Positions 1-9,605 are shown, numbered from the stretch's first letter. The stretch is DNA of 64,000 nt from REEB95 sp050729835 (GCA_050729835.1 JBOHLS010000005.1:1-64000); one strand, 5' to 3'. Numbers and translations: made by a program. Notes: a model not told the origin generated them from the sequence alone.

Positions 1-581
1 GCGCCACCCGCGGGCGGCGCGGCCGCCGGCTGCGCCGGGGCAGCGGTCGGCAGCGGCTGGGGGTGGTCGCTCAGCGAATTGAGATAGGCGATGATGTCGG
101 CGCGTTCCTTGATCTTGGGGTCGCCCGCGAAGGTCATCTTGGTGCCGGACGCGAAGTGCTGCGGACTGGTCAACCACTCGTTGAGGTTGTCGACCGTCCA
201 CTTCTGGCCCTTCCCCTTGGTCTTGAGCGCATCGGAGAAGGCGAATCCGTTGCGATCCTCGGCGATCGGCGAGCCGACGATGCCATAGAGATTGGGGCCG
301 ATCTTGTTGGGATCACCTTTGTTAAAGGTGTGACAGGTCTGGCAGACCGCGGTGTGGGCCTTGCCGGCATCGACATTGGCACTGGCAAGCAGCGGCTCGA
401 TCGGCTGAGGGCCGGCCTGCTTCTGCTGGCTCGGCTGGGCCTCGGGCGCCGCCGCGACCTCGTAGGCGTTCTTCTTGAGCGGCGCCGGCTTGACCAGACT
501 GGACGCGATGATGCCCGACACCATGGCGACGATCATCGCCGCCAGTATCGCCCCCGCGATTTTGTTCATCTCGAAGGACAT
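1..581 (-). CDS. Membrane-anchored cytochrome c, CycM-like (partial, runs off left edge)
   Basis: The minus strand reads from an ATG at 581 to the window edge with no stop, about 193 codons. Residues 1-35 form a hydrophobic N-terminal segment that looks like an uncleaved membrane anchor. A Pro/Ala/Gln-rich linker follows, then a class I cytochrome c domain with the haem motif CQTCH and a downstream KM-T segment typical of the distal Met ligand (TKMTF). The visible C-terminus is a Pro/Ala-rich tail. Anchored cytochromes c of this kind shuttle electrons between the bc1 complex and terminal oxidases on the periplasmic face. It diverges from kdsB with about 170 bases between them. The 3' end is not in the window. 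An alternative ATG lies four codons downstream at 569. Confidence 0.85.
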   Translation of the reverse strand, partial: MSFEMNKIAGAILAAMIVAMVSGIIASSLVKPAPLKKNAYEVAAAPEAQPSQQKQAGPQPIEPLLASANVDAGKAHTAVCQTCHTFNKGDPNKIGPNLYGIVGSPIAEDRNGFAFSDALKTKGKGQKWTVDNLNEWLTSPQHFASGTKMTFAGDPKIKERADIIAYLNSLSDHPQPLPTAAPAQPAAAPPAGG

Positions 582-753
582 GCGAAGCTCGATCCCCCTG
601 GTACGGTTCGGCCGGCAGGAAACTCAATTTCCCGCGCCAACTCAAACGAAATCTGCCGGAAAAAGGCTGGTTGCAGGGGCCGGCTTCCATGCGGCATAAC
701 GCCGCAATTCCAACCTTGCCGAGCCACGCATCCGGAATCCGAAAGCCACCGCC

Positions 754-1500
754 CTGAACCCCATCGTCCTCATCCCCGCCCGTTTGGCCTCGACGCGGCT
801 GCCCGGCAAACCTTTGGCCGAGATCGGCGACGCGCCGATGATCGTCCAGGTCTGGCGCCGCGCCACCGAGGCCGCCATCGGGCCGGTGGTGGTCGCCGCC
901 GCGGAGGATTCGATCGTCGACGCGGTCGTGCGCGCCGGCGGCCGCGCCGTGCCGACGCATCCCGACCATCCTTCGGGCTCGGACCGCATCTTCGAGGCGT
1001 TGCAGGCAATCGATCCGCGCGCCGCCCACGACGTGGTGGTGAACGTGCAGGGCGATCTTCCCTTGCTCGATCCGCGGGCGATCCGCGCCGCGCTTGCGCC
1101 GCTGGCCGAGCCGGCGTGCGACATCGCGACGCTCGCAGCCGCGCTCGAGCGGGGCGAGATCGGCCAAAGCAGCGTGGTCAAGCTGTGGGCGAATTTCGGC
1201 GACAAGACGGTGGCGCGCGCCCTCGCCTTCTCGCGCGACGCGACGCCGCCGCCCGGCGGAGGCACGTCCTATCATCACATCGGGCTCTATGCCTATCGCC
1301 GCGCGGCGCTGGTGCGCTTCGTCGCTTTGCCTCCCAGCGCCGGCGAGAAGCGCACCAATCTCGAACAGCTGCGCGCGCTCGACGCCGGCATGCGAATCGA
1401 CGCCGCGCGCGTTGACGCGGTCCCGTTCGGCGTCGATACTCCGGCCGATCTCGAACGCGCCCGCGCGCTGATGCGGACGCGCCCGGACTTCCGCCCATGA
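754..1500 (+). CDS. kdsB: 3-deoxy-manno-octulosonate cytidylyltransferase (CMP-KDO synthetase)
   Basis: KdsB activates KDO with CTP for lipid A core assembly in the cytoplasm. The N-terminal family motif IPARLASTRLPGKPL is complete only if translation begins upstream of the first TTG (784), which lies inside this motif. Reading back in frame to the stop at 697-699 there is no ATG, GTG or TTG. The only reasonable candidate is CTG at 754, giving LNPIVLIPARL, which matches the usual KdsB N-terminus and gives 248 residues, the usual length. The nucleotide-binding region continues with HPSGSDR and VNVQGDLP. The stop overlaps pheA by four bases (ATGA), so the two are probably cotranscribed. Identity is near certain; the start codon is inferred. 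Confidence 0.93.
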   Translation: MNPIVLIPARLASTRLPGKPLAEIGDAPMIVQVWRRATEAAIGPVVVAAAEDSIVDAVVRAGGRAVPTHPDHPSGSDRIFEALQAIDPRAAHDVVVNVQGDLPLLDPRAIRAALAPLAEPACDIATLAAALERGEIGQSSVVKLWANFGDKTVARALAFSRDATPPPGGGTSYHHIGLYAYRRAALVRFVALPPSAGEKRTNLEQLRALDAGMRIDAARVDAVPFGVDTPADLERARALMRTRPDFRP

Positions 1501-2378
1501 CCGGCAACCGACGAACCTCGCGCCGCATCGCCTTCCAGGGTGCGCCCGGCGCCTATTCCGATCTCGCCTGCCGCCGCGTGTTCCCGCGCCTGGCGACGCT
1601 CGCCTGTCCCGGCTTTGAGGACGTGATCGCCGCGGTGCGGCGCGGCCGCGTCGAGCTCGCCATGCTGCCGATCGAGAATTCGGTCGCCGGGCGTGTCGCC
1701 GACATCCATCACCTCTTGCCCGAATCCGGGCTCTATATCGTCGGCGAGCATTTCGAGCGGGTGAAGCACCAGCTTCTCGCCGCACCCGGCGCGTCGCTCA
1801 AGACGATCCGGATCGTGCGCAGCCATGTCCACGCGCTGTCGCAATGCCGCCGGCTGATCCGCCGGCTCGGCCTCAAGGCGGTGGTCAGCGCCGACACCGC
1901 CGGGGCCGCGGCCGAGCTGGCGGAAAGCGGCGACATCCATGTCGCGGTGATCGCCTCGGAGCTCGCCGGCCGCATCTATCGACTCAAGACGCTGAAGCGC
2001 AACATCGAGGACGCCGGGCACAACACCACGCGGTTTCTGATCATGGCGCGCCGGCCCAAGACGCCGCCCGACAACGGCCGGCCGGTGGTCACCTCGTTCG
2101 TCTTCCGGGTGAAGAACGTGCCGGCGGCGCTTTACAAGGCGCTTGGCGGCTTCGCCACCAACGGCGTCAACATGACCAAGCTCGAAAGCTACATGGTCGG
2201 CGGCGAATTCACCGCGACCCAGTTCTATGCCGACATCGAAGGCCATCCCGAGTCGCGCCCCGTGCAACTGGCGCTCGAGGAGCTCGACTTCGTCACCCGC
2301 GAGCTGAAGGTTCTCGGCACCTATCCAGCGCATCCCTTCCGCCTCAAGGCGGCGCGGCGGGCGCGGGCGGGCTCGTAA
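1497..2378 (+). CDS. pheA: Prephenate dehydratase
   Basis: Converts prephenate to phenylpyruvate for phenylalanine synthesis. The 293-residue protein opens with the dehydratase motif AFQGAPGAYSD. It contains IENSVAGRV and the catalytic Thr-Arg-Phe motif (TTRFLIM near residue 180). It ends in an ACT regulatory domain (TSFVFRVKNVPAALYKAL then GVNMTKLES), the site of phenylalanine feedback inhibition in this family. There is no chorismate mutase domain, so this is the monofunctional form. ATG overlaps the kdsB stop (ATGA). A short gap separates it from the SRP RNA gene. Confidence 0.96.
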   Translation: MTGNRRTSRRIAFQGAPGAYSDLACRRVFPRLATLACPGFEDVIAAVRRGRVELAMLPIENSVAGRVADIHHLLPESGLYIVGEHFERVKHQLLAAPGASLKTIRIVRSHVHALSQCRRLIRRLGLKAVVSADTAGAAAELAESGDIHVAVIASELAGRIYRLKTLKRNIEDAGHNTTRFLIMARRPKTPPDNGRPVVTSFVFRVKNVPAALYKALGGFATNGVNMTKLESYMVGGEFTATQFYADIEGHPESRPVQLALEELDFVTRELKVLGTYPAHPFRLKAARRARAGS

Positions 2379-2431
2379 TTCGCGCCGTCGCCGGTCTTGC
2401 ACGGCCGGCGGGTTCGCCTGATAGTGAGCCC

Positions 2432-2527
2432 GGGAGGCTGGCGGCGGACAGGCCCCTCGCCAACCCGGTCAGATCCGGAAGGAAGCAGCCGTAACGAGTT
2501 CCGGCCTGGGTCGGCGTTCAGTCTCCC
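2432..2527 (+). ncRNA. ffs: Signal recognition particle 4.5S RNA (small bacterial type)
   Basis: The highly conserved domain IV hairpin is visible at about 2466-2505, with the GTCAGATCCGGAAGGAAGCA core that includes the GGAA tetraloop, followed by the asymmetric-loop segment GCCGTAACGA that binds Ffh. The outer ends pair (GGGAG at 2432-2436 with CTCCC at 2523-2527), giving a rod of about 96 nt. Exact ends are estimated from that pairing. It lies between pheA and dnaX, a frequent position for ffs in alphaproteobacteria. Its protein partners Ffh and FtsY are encoded about 45 kb away in the same window. Confidence 0.93.
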
Positions 2528-2555
2528 ACCGCGGCTCCCACGGAGAGGCAGACAC

Positions 2556-4295
2556 ATGAGCGAGCCGGGCGGCGTCTATCGCGTGCTCGCGCGCAAATAT
2601 CGTCCGACGACCTTCGCGGAGCTCATTGGCCAGGAGGCGATGGTCCGGACGCTCGCCAACGCGATCGCCGCCGGCCGCATCGCCCATGCCTTCATCCTCA
2701 CCGGCGTGCGCGGCGTCGGCAAGACGACGACGGCGCGCATCATCGCCCGCGCCCTCAACTGCGTCGGGCCCGACGGCAAGGGCGGCCCGACGGTCGAGCC
2801 CTGCGGCCAGTGCGAGCATTGCCGCGCTATATCCGAGGATCGCCACGTCGACGTGCTGGAGATGGACGCGGCCTCGCGCACCGGCGTCGACGATATCCGC
2901 GAGCTCACCGACGGCGTGCGCTACAAGCCGGTCTCGGCGCGCTTCAAGGTCTACATCATCGACGAAGTGCACATGCTGTCGAAGAACGCCTTCAATGCGC
3001 TGTTGAAGACGCTCGAAGAGCCGCCGCCCGACGTCAAGTTCATCTTCGCCACCACCGAGGTCCACAAGGTGCCGGTGACGGTGCTGTCGCGCTGCCAGCG
3101 CTTCTCGCTGCGCCGCGTGCCGGCCGAAATCCTGGCGCAGCATTACGCCAAGATATCCGCCGCCGAAAAGGTCGCGGCCGAGAGCGGTGCCATCGCGCTG
3201 ATCGCGAGCGCCGCCGACGGCTCGGTGCGCGACGGCTTGTCGATTCTCGACCAGGCGATCGCGCTGGGCTCCGGCACGGTGACCGAAGCGGCAGTGCGCG
3301 AGATGCTCGGCGTCGCCGATCGCGGCCTGGTGTTCGACCTGCTCGAAACCGTGCTCAAGGGCGACGCCGCCGGTGCGGTGCAGCGCCTGGACGACCTCTA
3401 TCAGGGCGGCGTCGATCCGGCGATGGCGCTGCAGGAGCTGCTCGACCTGACCTATCACCTGACGCGGCTCAAGCTGGCGCCAGATGCAGGCGAAGGCTTC
3501 GAAGGCGAGCGCGGCCGCGCCTTGCCATTGGCCCAGAAGCTGGGCATGGCCGAGCTGGCGCGCGTCTGGCAGATGCTGCTCAAGGGCCTGGGCGAGGTGC
3601 AAGGCGCGCCGTCGCCGATCCAGGCCGCCGAGATGGTGCTGGTGCGTCTCGCCTATGTCGCGGACCTGCCGGCGCCGGCCGATCTGGTCAAAGCGCTGGA
3701 AGGCGCCGGCAACGGCGCACAAACACCGGCCATCGGACCCGTGCCGGGTCCGCGCATCGCGCCGGCGCCGCGGGCACCCATTGAATCGAGTGTCGTCGCC
3801 GCACCGCGCCTGCAGCCGCGCGAGATGCCGGCGCCGGAACCGCTGCCCGCCGGCCCGCAGAGCTTTCTCGACGTGGTCCGCTTGTTCGAGCGCCAGCGCG
3901 AGCCGCTACTGCGCAGCCACCTCTACGGCAACGTCCATCTGGTGCACTTCGAGGTGGGCCGCATCGAGCTGAGGCCGACCGAAGCGGCGCCGCGCGACCT
4001 GCCCAATCGCCTGGGCCAGCTGTTGACCGAATGGACGGGACGGCGTTGGATCGTCAGCGTTTCGGGAGAACCAGGCGAAGCGACGCTCCGCGAGCAGGAC
4101 GCGGCGCGCGCCGCTGGCCTCAAGAGCGAGGCGGCGAACCATCCGCTGGTGCGCGCCGTGCTCGAGGCCTTTCCCGGCGCCAAGATCGAGGCGGTGCGCG
4201 AGAAGGCCGGCGAAGCTGGCGCGGCCGCGCCGACCGAATCCGAAGAGGACGCGGCGATCACCGAAGACCCGATCGAAGGAGACAATTTCCTGTGA
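2556..4295 (+). CDS. dnaX: DNA polymerase III subunits gamma and tau
   Basis: Clamp-loader ATPase of the replisome, 579 residues. ATG at 2556 follows a GGAGAGG ribosome-binding site at 2541-2547. The protein begins YRVLARKYRPTTFAELIGQE, the standard DnaX N-terminus. Walker A is GVRGVGKTTT, followed by the zinc-binding cysteines (CGQCEHC region) and Walker B (IIDEVHML). The sensor segment SRCQRFSLRR is present. The C-terminal third is Pro/Ala-rich and then the tau-specific region. The open frame extends upstream through the SRP RNA gene, but that part is not coding. Its stop overlaps the ybaB start by four bases (GTGA), and recR follows directly, the classic dnaX-ybaB-recR operon. Confidence 0.97.
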   Translation: MSEPGGVYRVLARKYRPTTFAELIGQEAMVRTLANAIAAGRIAHAFILTGVRGVGKTTTARIIARALNCVGPDGKGGPTVEPCGQCEHCRAISEDRHVDVLEMDAASRTGVDDIRELTDGVRYKPVSARFKVYIIDEVHMLSKNAFNALLKTLEEPPPDVKFIFATTEVHKVPVTVLSRCQRFSLRRVPAEILAQHYAKISAAEKVAAESGAIALIASAADGSVRDGLSILDQAIALGSGTVTEAAVREMLGVADRGLVFDLLETVLKGDAAGAVQRLDDLYQGGVDPAMALQELLDLTYHLTRLKLAPDAGEGFEGERGRALPLAQKLGMAELARVWQMLLKGLGEVQGAPSPIQAAEMVLVRLAYVADLPAPADLVKALEGAGNGAQTPAIGPVPGPRIAPAPRAPIESSVVAAPRLQPREMPAPEPLPAGPQSFLDVVRLFERQREPLLRSHLYGNVHLVHFEVGRIELRPTEAAPRDLPNRLGQLLTEWTGRRWIVSVSGEPGEATLREQDAARAAGLKSEAANHPLVRAVLEAFPGAKIEAVREKAGEAGAAAPTESEEDAAITEDPIEGDNFL

Positions 4296-4615
4296 ATAAT
4301 CTCGGCCAGATGCTCAAACAGGCGCAGCAGATGCAGGCGCGCATGCAGGAAATGCAGGAGCGCCTCGCCGCGGTCGAGGTCACCGGCGTTTCCGGCGGCG
4401 GCATGGTCGCGGTGACGCTGTCCGGCAAGGGCGATGTCAAGAAGATCAAGCTCGACAATACGATCGTCGATCCCAACGAGACCGAAGTGCTCGAAGACCT
4501 GATCGTCGCCGCGTTCAACGACGCCAAGGGGCGGGTCGAGCGCCAAGTCGCCGAGGAAACCGAGAAGCTCACCGGCGGGCTCAAGCTGCCCCCGGGCATG
4601 AAGCTGCCGTTCTAA
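4292..4615 (+). CDS. ybaB: YbaB/EbfC family nucleoid-associated protein
   Basis: A 107-residue protein starting at a GTG that overlaps the dnaX stop. It has the characteristic N-terminal helix rich in Met and Gln (MLKQAQQMQARMQEMQERL) followed by the family strand region VTGVSGGGMVAVTLSGKGD. Homologues are small dimeric DNA-binding proteins. The position between dnaX and recR is diagnostic. A downstream ATG (4310) would shorten it by six residues. Confidence 0.94.
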   Translation: MNNLGQMLKQAQQMQARMQEMQERLAAVEVTGVSGGGMVAVTLSGKGDVKKIKLDNTIVDPNETEVLEDLIVAAFNDAKGRVERQVAEETEKLTGGLKLPPGMKLPF

Positions 4616-5212
4616 GTGCTCGAACTCGACCGTCTGATCCAGCTGCTGTCGAAGTTACCCGGCTTGGGCCCGCGTTCGGCGCGGCGCGCGGCGCTGTTCC
4701 TGCTGAAGCGCCGCGAGAGCCTGATGGAGCCGCTGGCCGCGGCGCTGACCGAGACGGCGGCGAAGGTGCGACCCTGCGCGCGCTGCGGCAATCTCGACAC
4801 CGACGATCCCTGCGCGCTGTGCCGCGACCCGCGGCGCGACCAGGGACTGATCTGCGTCGTCGAGGATATGGCCGATCTGTGGGCGATCGAGCGCTCGGCC
4901 TCGTATAGCGGACTCTACCACGTGCTCGGCGGCACACTGTCGGCGCTCGACGGTGTCGGCCCGGAGGATTTGCGCATCGAACCGCTGGTGAAGCGCGTCG
5001 CCGACAGCCAGGCGCACGAGGTCATCCTGGCGCTGAATGCCACGGTCGAGGGCCAGACCACGGCACATTACGTCATGGATCGGCTGGCAGCGACCGGCGT
5101 GCGCGTCTCGCGCCTGGCGCATGGCGTGCCGGTCGGTGGCGAGCTCGATTATCTCGACGAAGGCACGCTCAGTGCCGCGCTCGCGGCGCGCAAGCCGCTG
5201 CAGCCGGAATGA
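4616..5212 (+). CDS. recR: Recombination mediator protein RecR
   Basis: Acts with RecF and RecO to load RecA at single-strand gaps. The 198-residue protein starts at a GTG immediately after the ybaB stop. It has a helix-hairpin-helix region ([13 protein letters not shown]) at residues 14-27, a four-cysteine zinc module ([16 protein letters not shown]) near residues 54-69, and a Toprim domain beginning [14 protein letters not shown]. The C-terminal region ([18 protein letters not shown], then [20 protein letters not shown]) matches the family. Its stop abuts the stop of the convergent rmuC with no spacer. Confidence 0.97.
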   Translation: MLELDRLIQLLSKLPGLGPRSARRAALFLLKRRESLMEPLAAALTETAAKVRPCARCGNLDTDDPCALCRDPRRDQGLICVVEDMADLWAIERSASYSGLYHVLGGTLSALDGVGPEDLRIEPLVKRVADSQAHEVILALNATVEGQTTAHYVMDRLAATGVRVSRLAHGVPVGGELDYLDEGTLSAALAARKPLQPE

Positions 5213-6451
5213 TCATTCGCCGATGAGGCGCGGCCGCGGCGGCGGCGTCTCGATCTCCTCAGCCTCGCCGTCGATCGCATCTTCGAGCCGCCGTACCTCG
5301 TAAGCCGGCAGGCTCGCCGGCAGCGCCTTGGCCGTTGGCACGCCGAGCTTGCCGAGTTTGCCGGCCTGCGGCAGCAGTCGCCGGTTCACCGAATTGGCGA
5401 AGTCGGCGAAGGAGCCGGCGGCGGCCTCGATGCCCTTGCCGACCTTGACCGCCGCCTCGAGTGCGATACGCACCCGATCGAGCAGCACGCCGGCCGTTTC
5501 GACGATGCGCGCCTGGTTCTCGGCCTGGCGCTGGCGGCGGATGTCGCTGGCGGCGAATGACACGATGGCATGCAGTGTGCCGGGGCCGGCGGGAATGATA
5601 TTGAGGTCTTGCGCTTTGCGCCTGAAATCGCAATCGGCGCGGCACAGTTTGTCGAGGGTAATCTCGCTCGGCAGATACATGACACTGAGTATGCGGTCGA
5701 TCTCACCGGCGCGGCCCGCGTCGCGAAAGGTGGCGAGCACGGCGCTCTGATAATCCTTCGACGCCAACGCACGCAGATGCTGGTTCATCGTCGCGGCGAG
5801 CCGGGCATAGGCCGCGGCCTCCGCCGCCTCGCCTTCGGCTTCGGCGATCTCCAGCACCGCCTTCGAGGCTTTGCAGTCGATCACCAGCACGGTATCGCCG
5901 GGCAGAAACACCACCGCATCGGGCCGCAAACGCTGACCGCTCGCCTCGCCCGGCGCATGGAATTGCAGGACGTAGTCGCGGCCCTCTTCCAGGCCAAACG
6001 ACTTGAGCGTGTTGGCAAGGCCGATTTCGGCGATCTGGCCGGCGCCGCCGGGACTCGACAGCGCACGCATCACCGTGTCGAGGGTGCGGCCTTTGTCCTG
6101 GATCTGGCTGTGCAGCGCGGCCACCGCTTCGTTGAGCTTGGTCGCATGTTCGACCAGCGGCTGCGCCAATTCCTTGAGCCGGGCTTCCGATTCCTTCTTG
6201 GCCTCGGCGTTCTCGCGCTTGTAGTCGTCGAGCAGCTTGGACGACAACGACTGCGCCGGCTCGAGAACGGCCGCCTTCGTCGCGTCCAACATTTCCTGCT
6301 TGAGGTGCTCATAGTCCGTGGAACGTCGTTCGGCCTGCGCGAGTTGCTCGCGCGCGACGGCCAGGTCGCGCTCGGCCTTGCTGCGGGCCTGGAACAGCCA
6401 CGCCGCAAGCGCCAGCAGCGCGGCCACGACAAGCCCGAGAACGATTTCCAT
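5213..6451 (-). CDS. rmuC: DNA recombination protein RmuC family
   Basis: A 412-residue protein with an N-terminal membrane helix (residues 3-20). A long coiled coil follows (about 22-130) and then the RmuC nuclease-like domain, including DAVVFLPGDTVLVIDCKASK, where Asp and Lys sit as in restriction-like folds. In E. coli RmuC limits inversions at short inverted repeats, and nuclease activity is a family inference. It is convergent with recR and diverges from def. The C-terminal tail is Pro/Arg-rich. Confidence 0.92.
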   Translation of the reverse strand: MEIVLGLVVAALLALAAWLFQARSKAERDLAVAREQLAQAERRSTDYEHLKQEMLDATKAAVLEPAQSLSSKLLDDYKRENAEAKKESEARLKELAQPLVEHATKLNEAVAALHSQIQDKGRTLDTVMRALSSPGGAGQIAEIGLANTLKSFGLEEGRDYVLQFHAPGEASGQRLRPDAVVFLPGDTVLVIDCKASKAVLEIAEAEGEAAEAAAYARLAATMNQHLRALASKDYQSAVLATFRDAGRAGEIDRILSVMYLPSEITLDKLCRADCDFRRKAQDLNIIPAGPGTLHAIVSFAASDIRRQRQAENQARIVETAGVLLDRVRIALEAAVKVGKGIEAAAGSFADFANSVNRRLLPQAGKLGKLGVPTAKALPASLPAYEVRRLEDAIDGEAEEIETPPPRPRLIGE

Positions 6452-6529
6452 GTGCGCATGTTAGCCCAGCCGGCCCGTGCCAGCTATCCGTTGACGGACT
6501 CGGGCCGATTGCCTACCTAAAGAGCCGCC

Positions 6530-7054
6530 ATGGCCCTTTTGCCGATCATCACCGCGCCTGATCCGCGGCTCAAACGCAAATCCAAGCCGGTTGCCAAGGT
6601 CGACCCGCGCGTGCGTAAGCTGATGGCCGACATGCTCGACACCATGTACGAGTCGAACGGCATCGGGCTGTCGGCCCCACAAGTCGGCGCGCTGGAGCGC
6701 GTCGTCGTGGTTGACTGCACGCGCGAAGGCGAGAAGCCGCAACCGCTCAAGCTCGCCAACCCGGAGGTCGTCTGGGAGTCGGACGAGACGGTGGTGTGCA
6801 GCGAGGGCTGCCTATCGCTGCCCGAGCAATACGCCGACGTCGAGCGTCCGGTGGCGATCCGCCTGCGCTACCTCGACGCGCAGAACGAGATCCGCGAGCT
6901 CGAGGTCAAGGGCCTGCTCGCCACCTGTATTCAGCACGAGATCGACCATCTCGACGGCGTGCTGTTTGTCGATCACATCTCGGCGTTGAAGCGCGGCATC
7001 ATCCTGCGCAAGCTGGCCAAGACTAAGCGTCTCAAGTCGCCGGTTCCCGCCTGA
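6530..7054 (+). CDS. def: Peptide deformylase
   Basis: Removes the formyl group from nascent N-terminal fMet. The 174-residue protein has all three signature motifs: GIGLSAPQ (near residue 44), EGCLSLP (near 90, Cys metal ligand) and QHEIDHLDG (near 132, two His metal ligands and catalytic Glu). The next gene, fmt, adds the formyl group that Def removes, and lies seven bases downstream. ATG at 6530 is the only start that keeps the full N-terminal strand. Confidence 0.97.
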   Translation: MALLPIITAPDPRLKRKSKPVAKVDPRVRKLMADMLDTMYESNGIGLSAPQVGALERVVVVDCTREGEKPQPLKLANPEVVWESDETVVCSEGCLSLPEQYADVERPVAIRLRYLDAQNEIRELEVKGLLATCIQHEIDHLDGVLFVDHISALKRGIILRKLAKTKRLKSPVPA

Positions 7055-7061
7055 AGGCGCG

Positions 7062-8018
7062 ATGGCGCCCCGCCCGCCGTCCAAGCTGCGCCTCGCGTTC
7101 ATGGGCACGCCCGGCTTTGCCGCGCGCATCCTGGGCGCGCTGCTCGACGCCGGGCACGAGATTGCCACCGCCTATACCCAGCCGCCGCGGCCCGCCGGCC
7201 GCGGCCACCGCGTCACGCGCTCGCCGGTGCACGAATTGGCCGAGGCGCGCGGCATTCCGGTCGAGACACCTGCCCGGCTCGACGACGCGGCGGTCAGGAC
7301 ATTCGCGGCGCTCAATCCCGATGCCGCCGTGGTCGCAGCCTACGGCCTGATCCTGCCCAAGGCGATGCTCGATGCGCCGCGGCTCGGCTGCCTCAACGTG
7401 CACGCCTCGTTGCTGCCGCGCTGGCGCGGCGCGGCGCCGATCGAGCGCGCCCTGCTCGCCGGCGATCGCGAAACCGGCATCTCGATCATGCGCATGGACG
7501 AAGGCCTCGATACTGGGCCGGTGCTGCTGGCCGAACGGCTGCCGATTCCGGGACGCATCGGCGCCGCCGCGCTCTATGATGAGCTGGCGGCACTCGGGGC
7601 GCGCCTGATCGTCGCCGCGCTCGCCGCCGCGGCCGAGGGTAAGCTCAACGCCAAAGCGCAGCCCGCCGACGGCATAACCTATGCCCGCAAGCTGCGGCGC
7701 GAGGAAGGCGCGCTCGACTGGCGCAAGCCGGCGGCCGAGCTCGAGCGGGCGGTGCGCGCCTTCGAGGTCTTTCCGGGGACTTATTTCACGCATGACAGCG
7801 AGCGCATCCGCGTGCTCGCCGCCGAAACCGCCGAAGCGCCACGCGGCGCGGCGCCGGGCACGGTGCTCGACGACGTGCTGACCATCGCCTGTGGCACCGG
7901 CGCCTTGCGGCCGATGCGGATGCAACGTGCCGGCCGAGCGGCGCTCGCCGCCGACGAATTCCTGCGCGGTTACGCGATTCCGCGCGGCACGGTGCTGCCA
8001 TGCCCCGCTACAAGCTGA
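7062..8018 (+). CDS. fmt: Methionyl-tRNA formyltransferase
   Basis: Formylates Met-tRNA(fMet) using 10-formyl-tetrahydrofolate. 318 residues: the N-terminal domain opens [15 protein letters not shown] and carries [16 protein letters not shown] with the catalytic Asn-His pair. The C-terminal OB-like domain binds tRNA. It forms a def-fmt-truA operon. Its 3' end overlaps truA by 19 bases in another frame, so the two are likely translationally coupled. Confidence 0.97.
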   Translation: MAPRPPSKLRLAFMGTPGFAARILGALLDAGHEIATAYTQPPRPAGRGHRVTRSPVHELAEARGIPVETPARLDDAAVRTFAALNPDAAVVAAYGLILPKAMLDAPRLGCLNVHASLLPRWRGAAPIERALLAGDRETGISIMRMDEGLDTGPVLLAERLPIPGRIGAAALYDELAALGARLIVAALAAAAEGKLNAKAQPADGITYARKLRREEGALDWRKPAAELERAVRAFEVFPGTYFTHDSERIRVLAAETAEAPRGAAPGTVLDDVLTIACGTGALRPMRMQRAGRAALAADEFLRGYAIPRGTVLPCPATS

Positions 8019-8749
8019 TCGTCGAATACGACGGCACCGGCCTGGTCGGCTGGCAGCGCCAGGCGAAAGGCCTGTCGGTGCAGGAGATTCTCGAGACCGC
8101 GGTCAAGCGGTTCTGCGGCCGGCGCGTCACGGTGCATGGCGCCGGACGCACCGATGCCGGCGTGCATGCGCTGGCGCAGACGGCACACTTGGATTTGGCT
8201 CATGATAGACCGCCCGACGTGATCCGCAGCGCGCTCAACCAGCACGCCAAGCCGCACGCCATTGCAATCCGGGCGGTCGAGCGCGTCGCCGACGCATTCG
8301 ACGCGCGGCGCTCGGCGCACGGGCGGGTCTATCGCTATCGCATCCTCAATCGGCGGTCGCCACCGGCGCTCGAACGCGGCCGGGTTTGGCACGTCGGCCC
8401 GGCGCTCGACCTGGCGGCGATGCAGGCGGCGTCGTGCGTGCTGATCGGCAAGCACGATTTTACCACCTTCCGCGACACCCAGTGCCAGGCGAAATCGCCA
8501 GTGAAGACGCTCGATGCGCTCGACGTGGCGCGCGCCGGCGAGGAGATCTGGATCGAGGCGCGGGCGCGCTCGTTCCTCCACCACCAGGTGCGCAATATCG
8601 TCGGCACGCTCAAGCTGGTCGGCGCCGGCAAATGGGGAGCAGCCGACGTCAAGCGCGCGCTCGACGCGCGCGACCGCCGCGCCGGCGGACCGACCGCGCC
8701 GGCACAGGGCCTCTATCTGATCGAAGTGATCTACGCCGACGCCGACTAG
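8000..8749 (+). CDS. truA: tRNA pseudouridine(38-40) synthase
   Basis: Isomerises uridines 38-40 in the tRNA anticodon arm. 249 residues, the usual length. The catalytic aspartate lies in [11 protein letters not shown] (about residue 54), and the family motifs [12 protein letters not shown] and [13 protein letters not shown] are present. It begins inside the fmt 3' end. Its stop overlaps by four bases the stop of the convergent gene on the minus strand. Confidence 0.97.
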   Translation: MPRYKLIVEYDGTGLVGWQRQAKGLSVQEILETAVKRFCGRRVTVHGAGRTDAGVHALAQTAHLDLAHDRPPDVIRSALNQHAKPHAIAIRAVERVADAFDARRSAHGRVYRYRILNRRSPPALERGRVWHVGPALDLAAMQAASCVLIGKHDFTTFRDTQCQAKSPVKTLDALDVARAGEEIWIEARARSFLHHQVRNIVGTLKLVGAGKWGAADVKRALDARDRRAGGPTAPAQGLYLIEVIYADAD

Positions 8750-9546
8750 CGCAGCATCACGCCCGCCGGCCGCTCGGTATCGAGCGGCAGCGAATAGTGC
8801 AGACCGAGAAAGCCAGCCGCGCCGCGAACTTGGTCCTCGCTGCGGCCGCCCTCGAATTGCAGGTGCGGGCCGAGGTCGTAGCTGAGCCCGACGCGATAGC
8901 CGTCGACCGCCGGCATGAAGGTCCGATCGCCCCACCAGTAGCGCGCGGCGGTGACGTGCATCTCCGGCAGCGCCGGCAACGGCAGGCCAAGTTCGATGTC
9001 GTGGCCGCCGAGAGACAGTTCGGCCAAAGCGGCGCCGACAGCTGGGCCGTGATCGGGGTTGCCGCCAAGATACGCCGCCGAAAGAGGCGTCGAATCGTCG
9101 ATCTCGGCGCCGAGATTCGATTGCACGCGTCCGATCGATCCGTTGCCGTCGCCGTTGACGACCGTCGCCACCAACAGCTCTTGCAGGCCGAGACGCGTCG
9201 GCCGCTTGGCGGCATTTGCCGACGCCGCGTCATCGAGGCCGAGTGGAATGATCTTGGCAATCCGCGCCGCGACGTGGCCCGTCGCCTCGAGCGCCAGCAC
9301 GCCGATGCCCGGACGCAAATCGCCGGCCGATCCGCCGCCGAGCTCGAGCTTGCTCAGCCATTGCTCGGCTTCATCGAGAACGCGCGCGCCCGATGCGGAA
9401 ACCGACTGGCGCAGGCCGACGATGAGGTCGGCGATAGCGCTGTGCGTCGCCGGTGGCTCGCCAGCCAACGCCGGGCCGCTCGCAACGCTGCAGAACGCAA
9501 TCGCCAGCGCCAGGCGCAGAACGCCCATCCAAGCATAGTTGGCCAT
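8746..9546 (-). CDS. Exported outer-membrane barrel protein, inverse-autotransporter-like beta domain
   Basis: 266 residues with a clear signal peptide (hydrophobic core near residues 8-25, cleavage near ALAGE). The mature part starts with a helix ending [10 protein letters not shown]. Alternating strands follow, with turns rich in Gly and Asp, ending [21 protein letters not shown] and FLGLHYSL. This pattern resembles the intimin/invasin-type (inverse autotransporter) beta domain: helix plus EQWLSK, then a barrel closing with aromatic strands. There is no passenger domain after the barrel; the protein ends there. Function is not known. It is convergent with truA and separate from dapE by 59 AT-richer bases. 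A second ATG (9528) would still leave a usable signal peptide. Confidence 0.55.
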   Translation of the reverse strand: MANYAWMGVLRLALAIAFCSVASGPALAGEPPATHSAIADLIVGLRQSVSASGARVLDEAEQWLSKLELGGGSAGDLRPGIGVLALEATGHVAARIAKIIPLGLDDAASANAAKRPTRLGLQELLVATVVNGDGNGSIGRVQSNLGAEIDDSTPLSAAYLGGNPDHGPAVGAALAELSLGGHDIELGLPLPALPEMHVTAARYWWGDRTFMPAVDGYRVGLSYDLGPHLQFEGGRSEDQVRGAAGFLGLHYSLPLDTERPAGVMLR

Positions 9547-9605
9547 AGTCGAAAAATTAACGGTAAGCGGTTAAAGGCGAGTTAAATCGATTTTGCCTAA
9601 AAGCC

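Noticed and set aside
322..1785. 487-codon minus-strand open frame over kdsB and pheA
   Set aside because: Composition is Arg-rich, with no family motifs; it is a GC-skew shadow of the two plus-strand genes.
2397..2555. N-terminal extension of the dnaX frame
   Set aside because: It covers the SRP RNA gene; the DnaX family start and ribosome-binding site are at 2541-2556.
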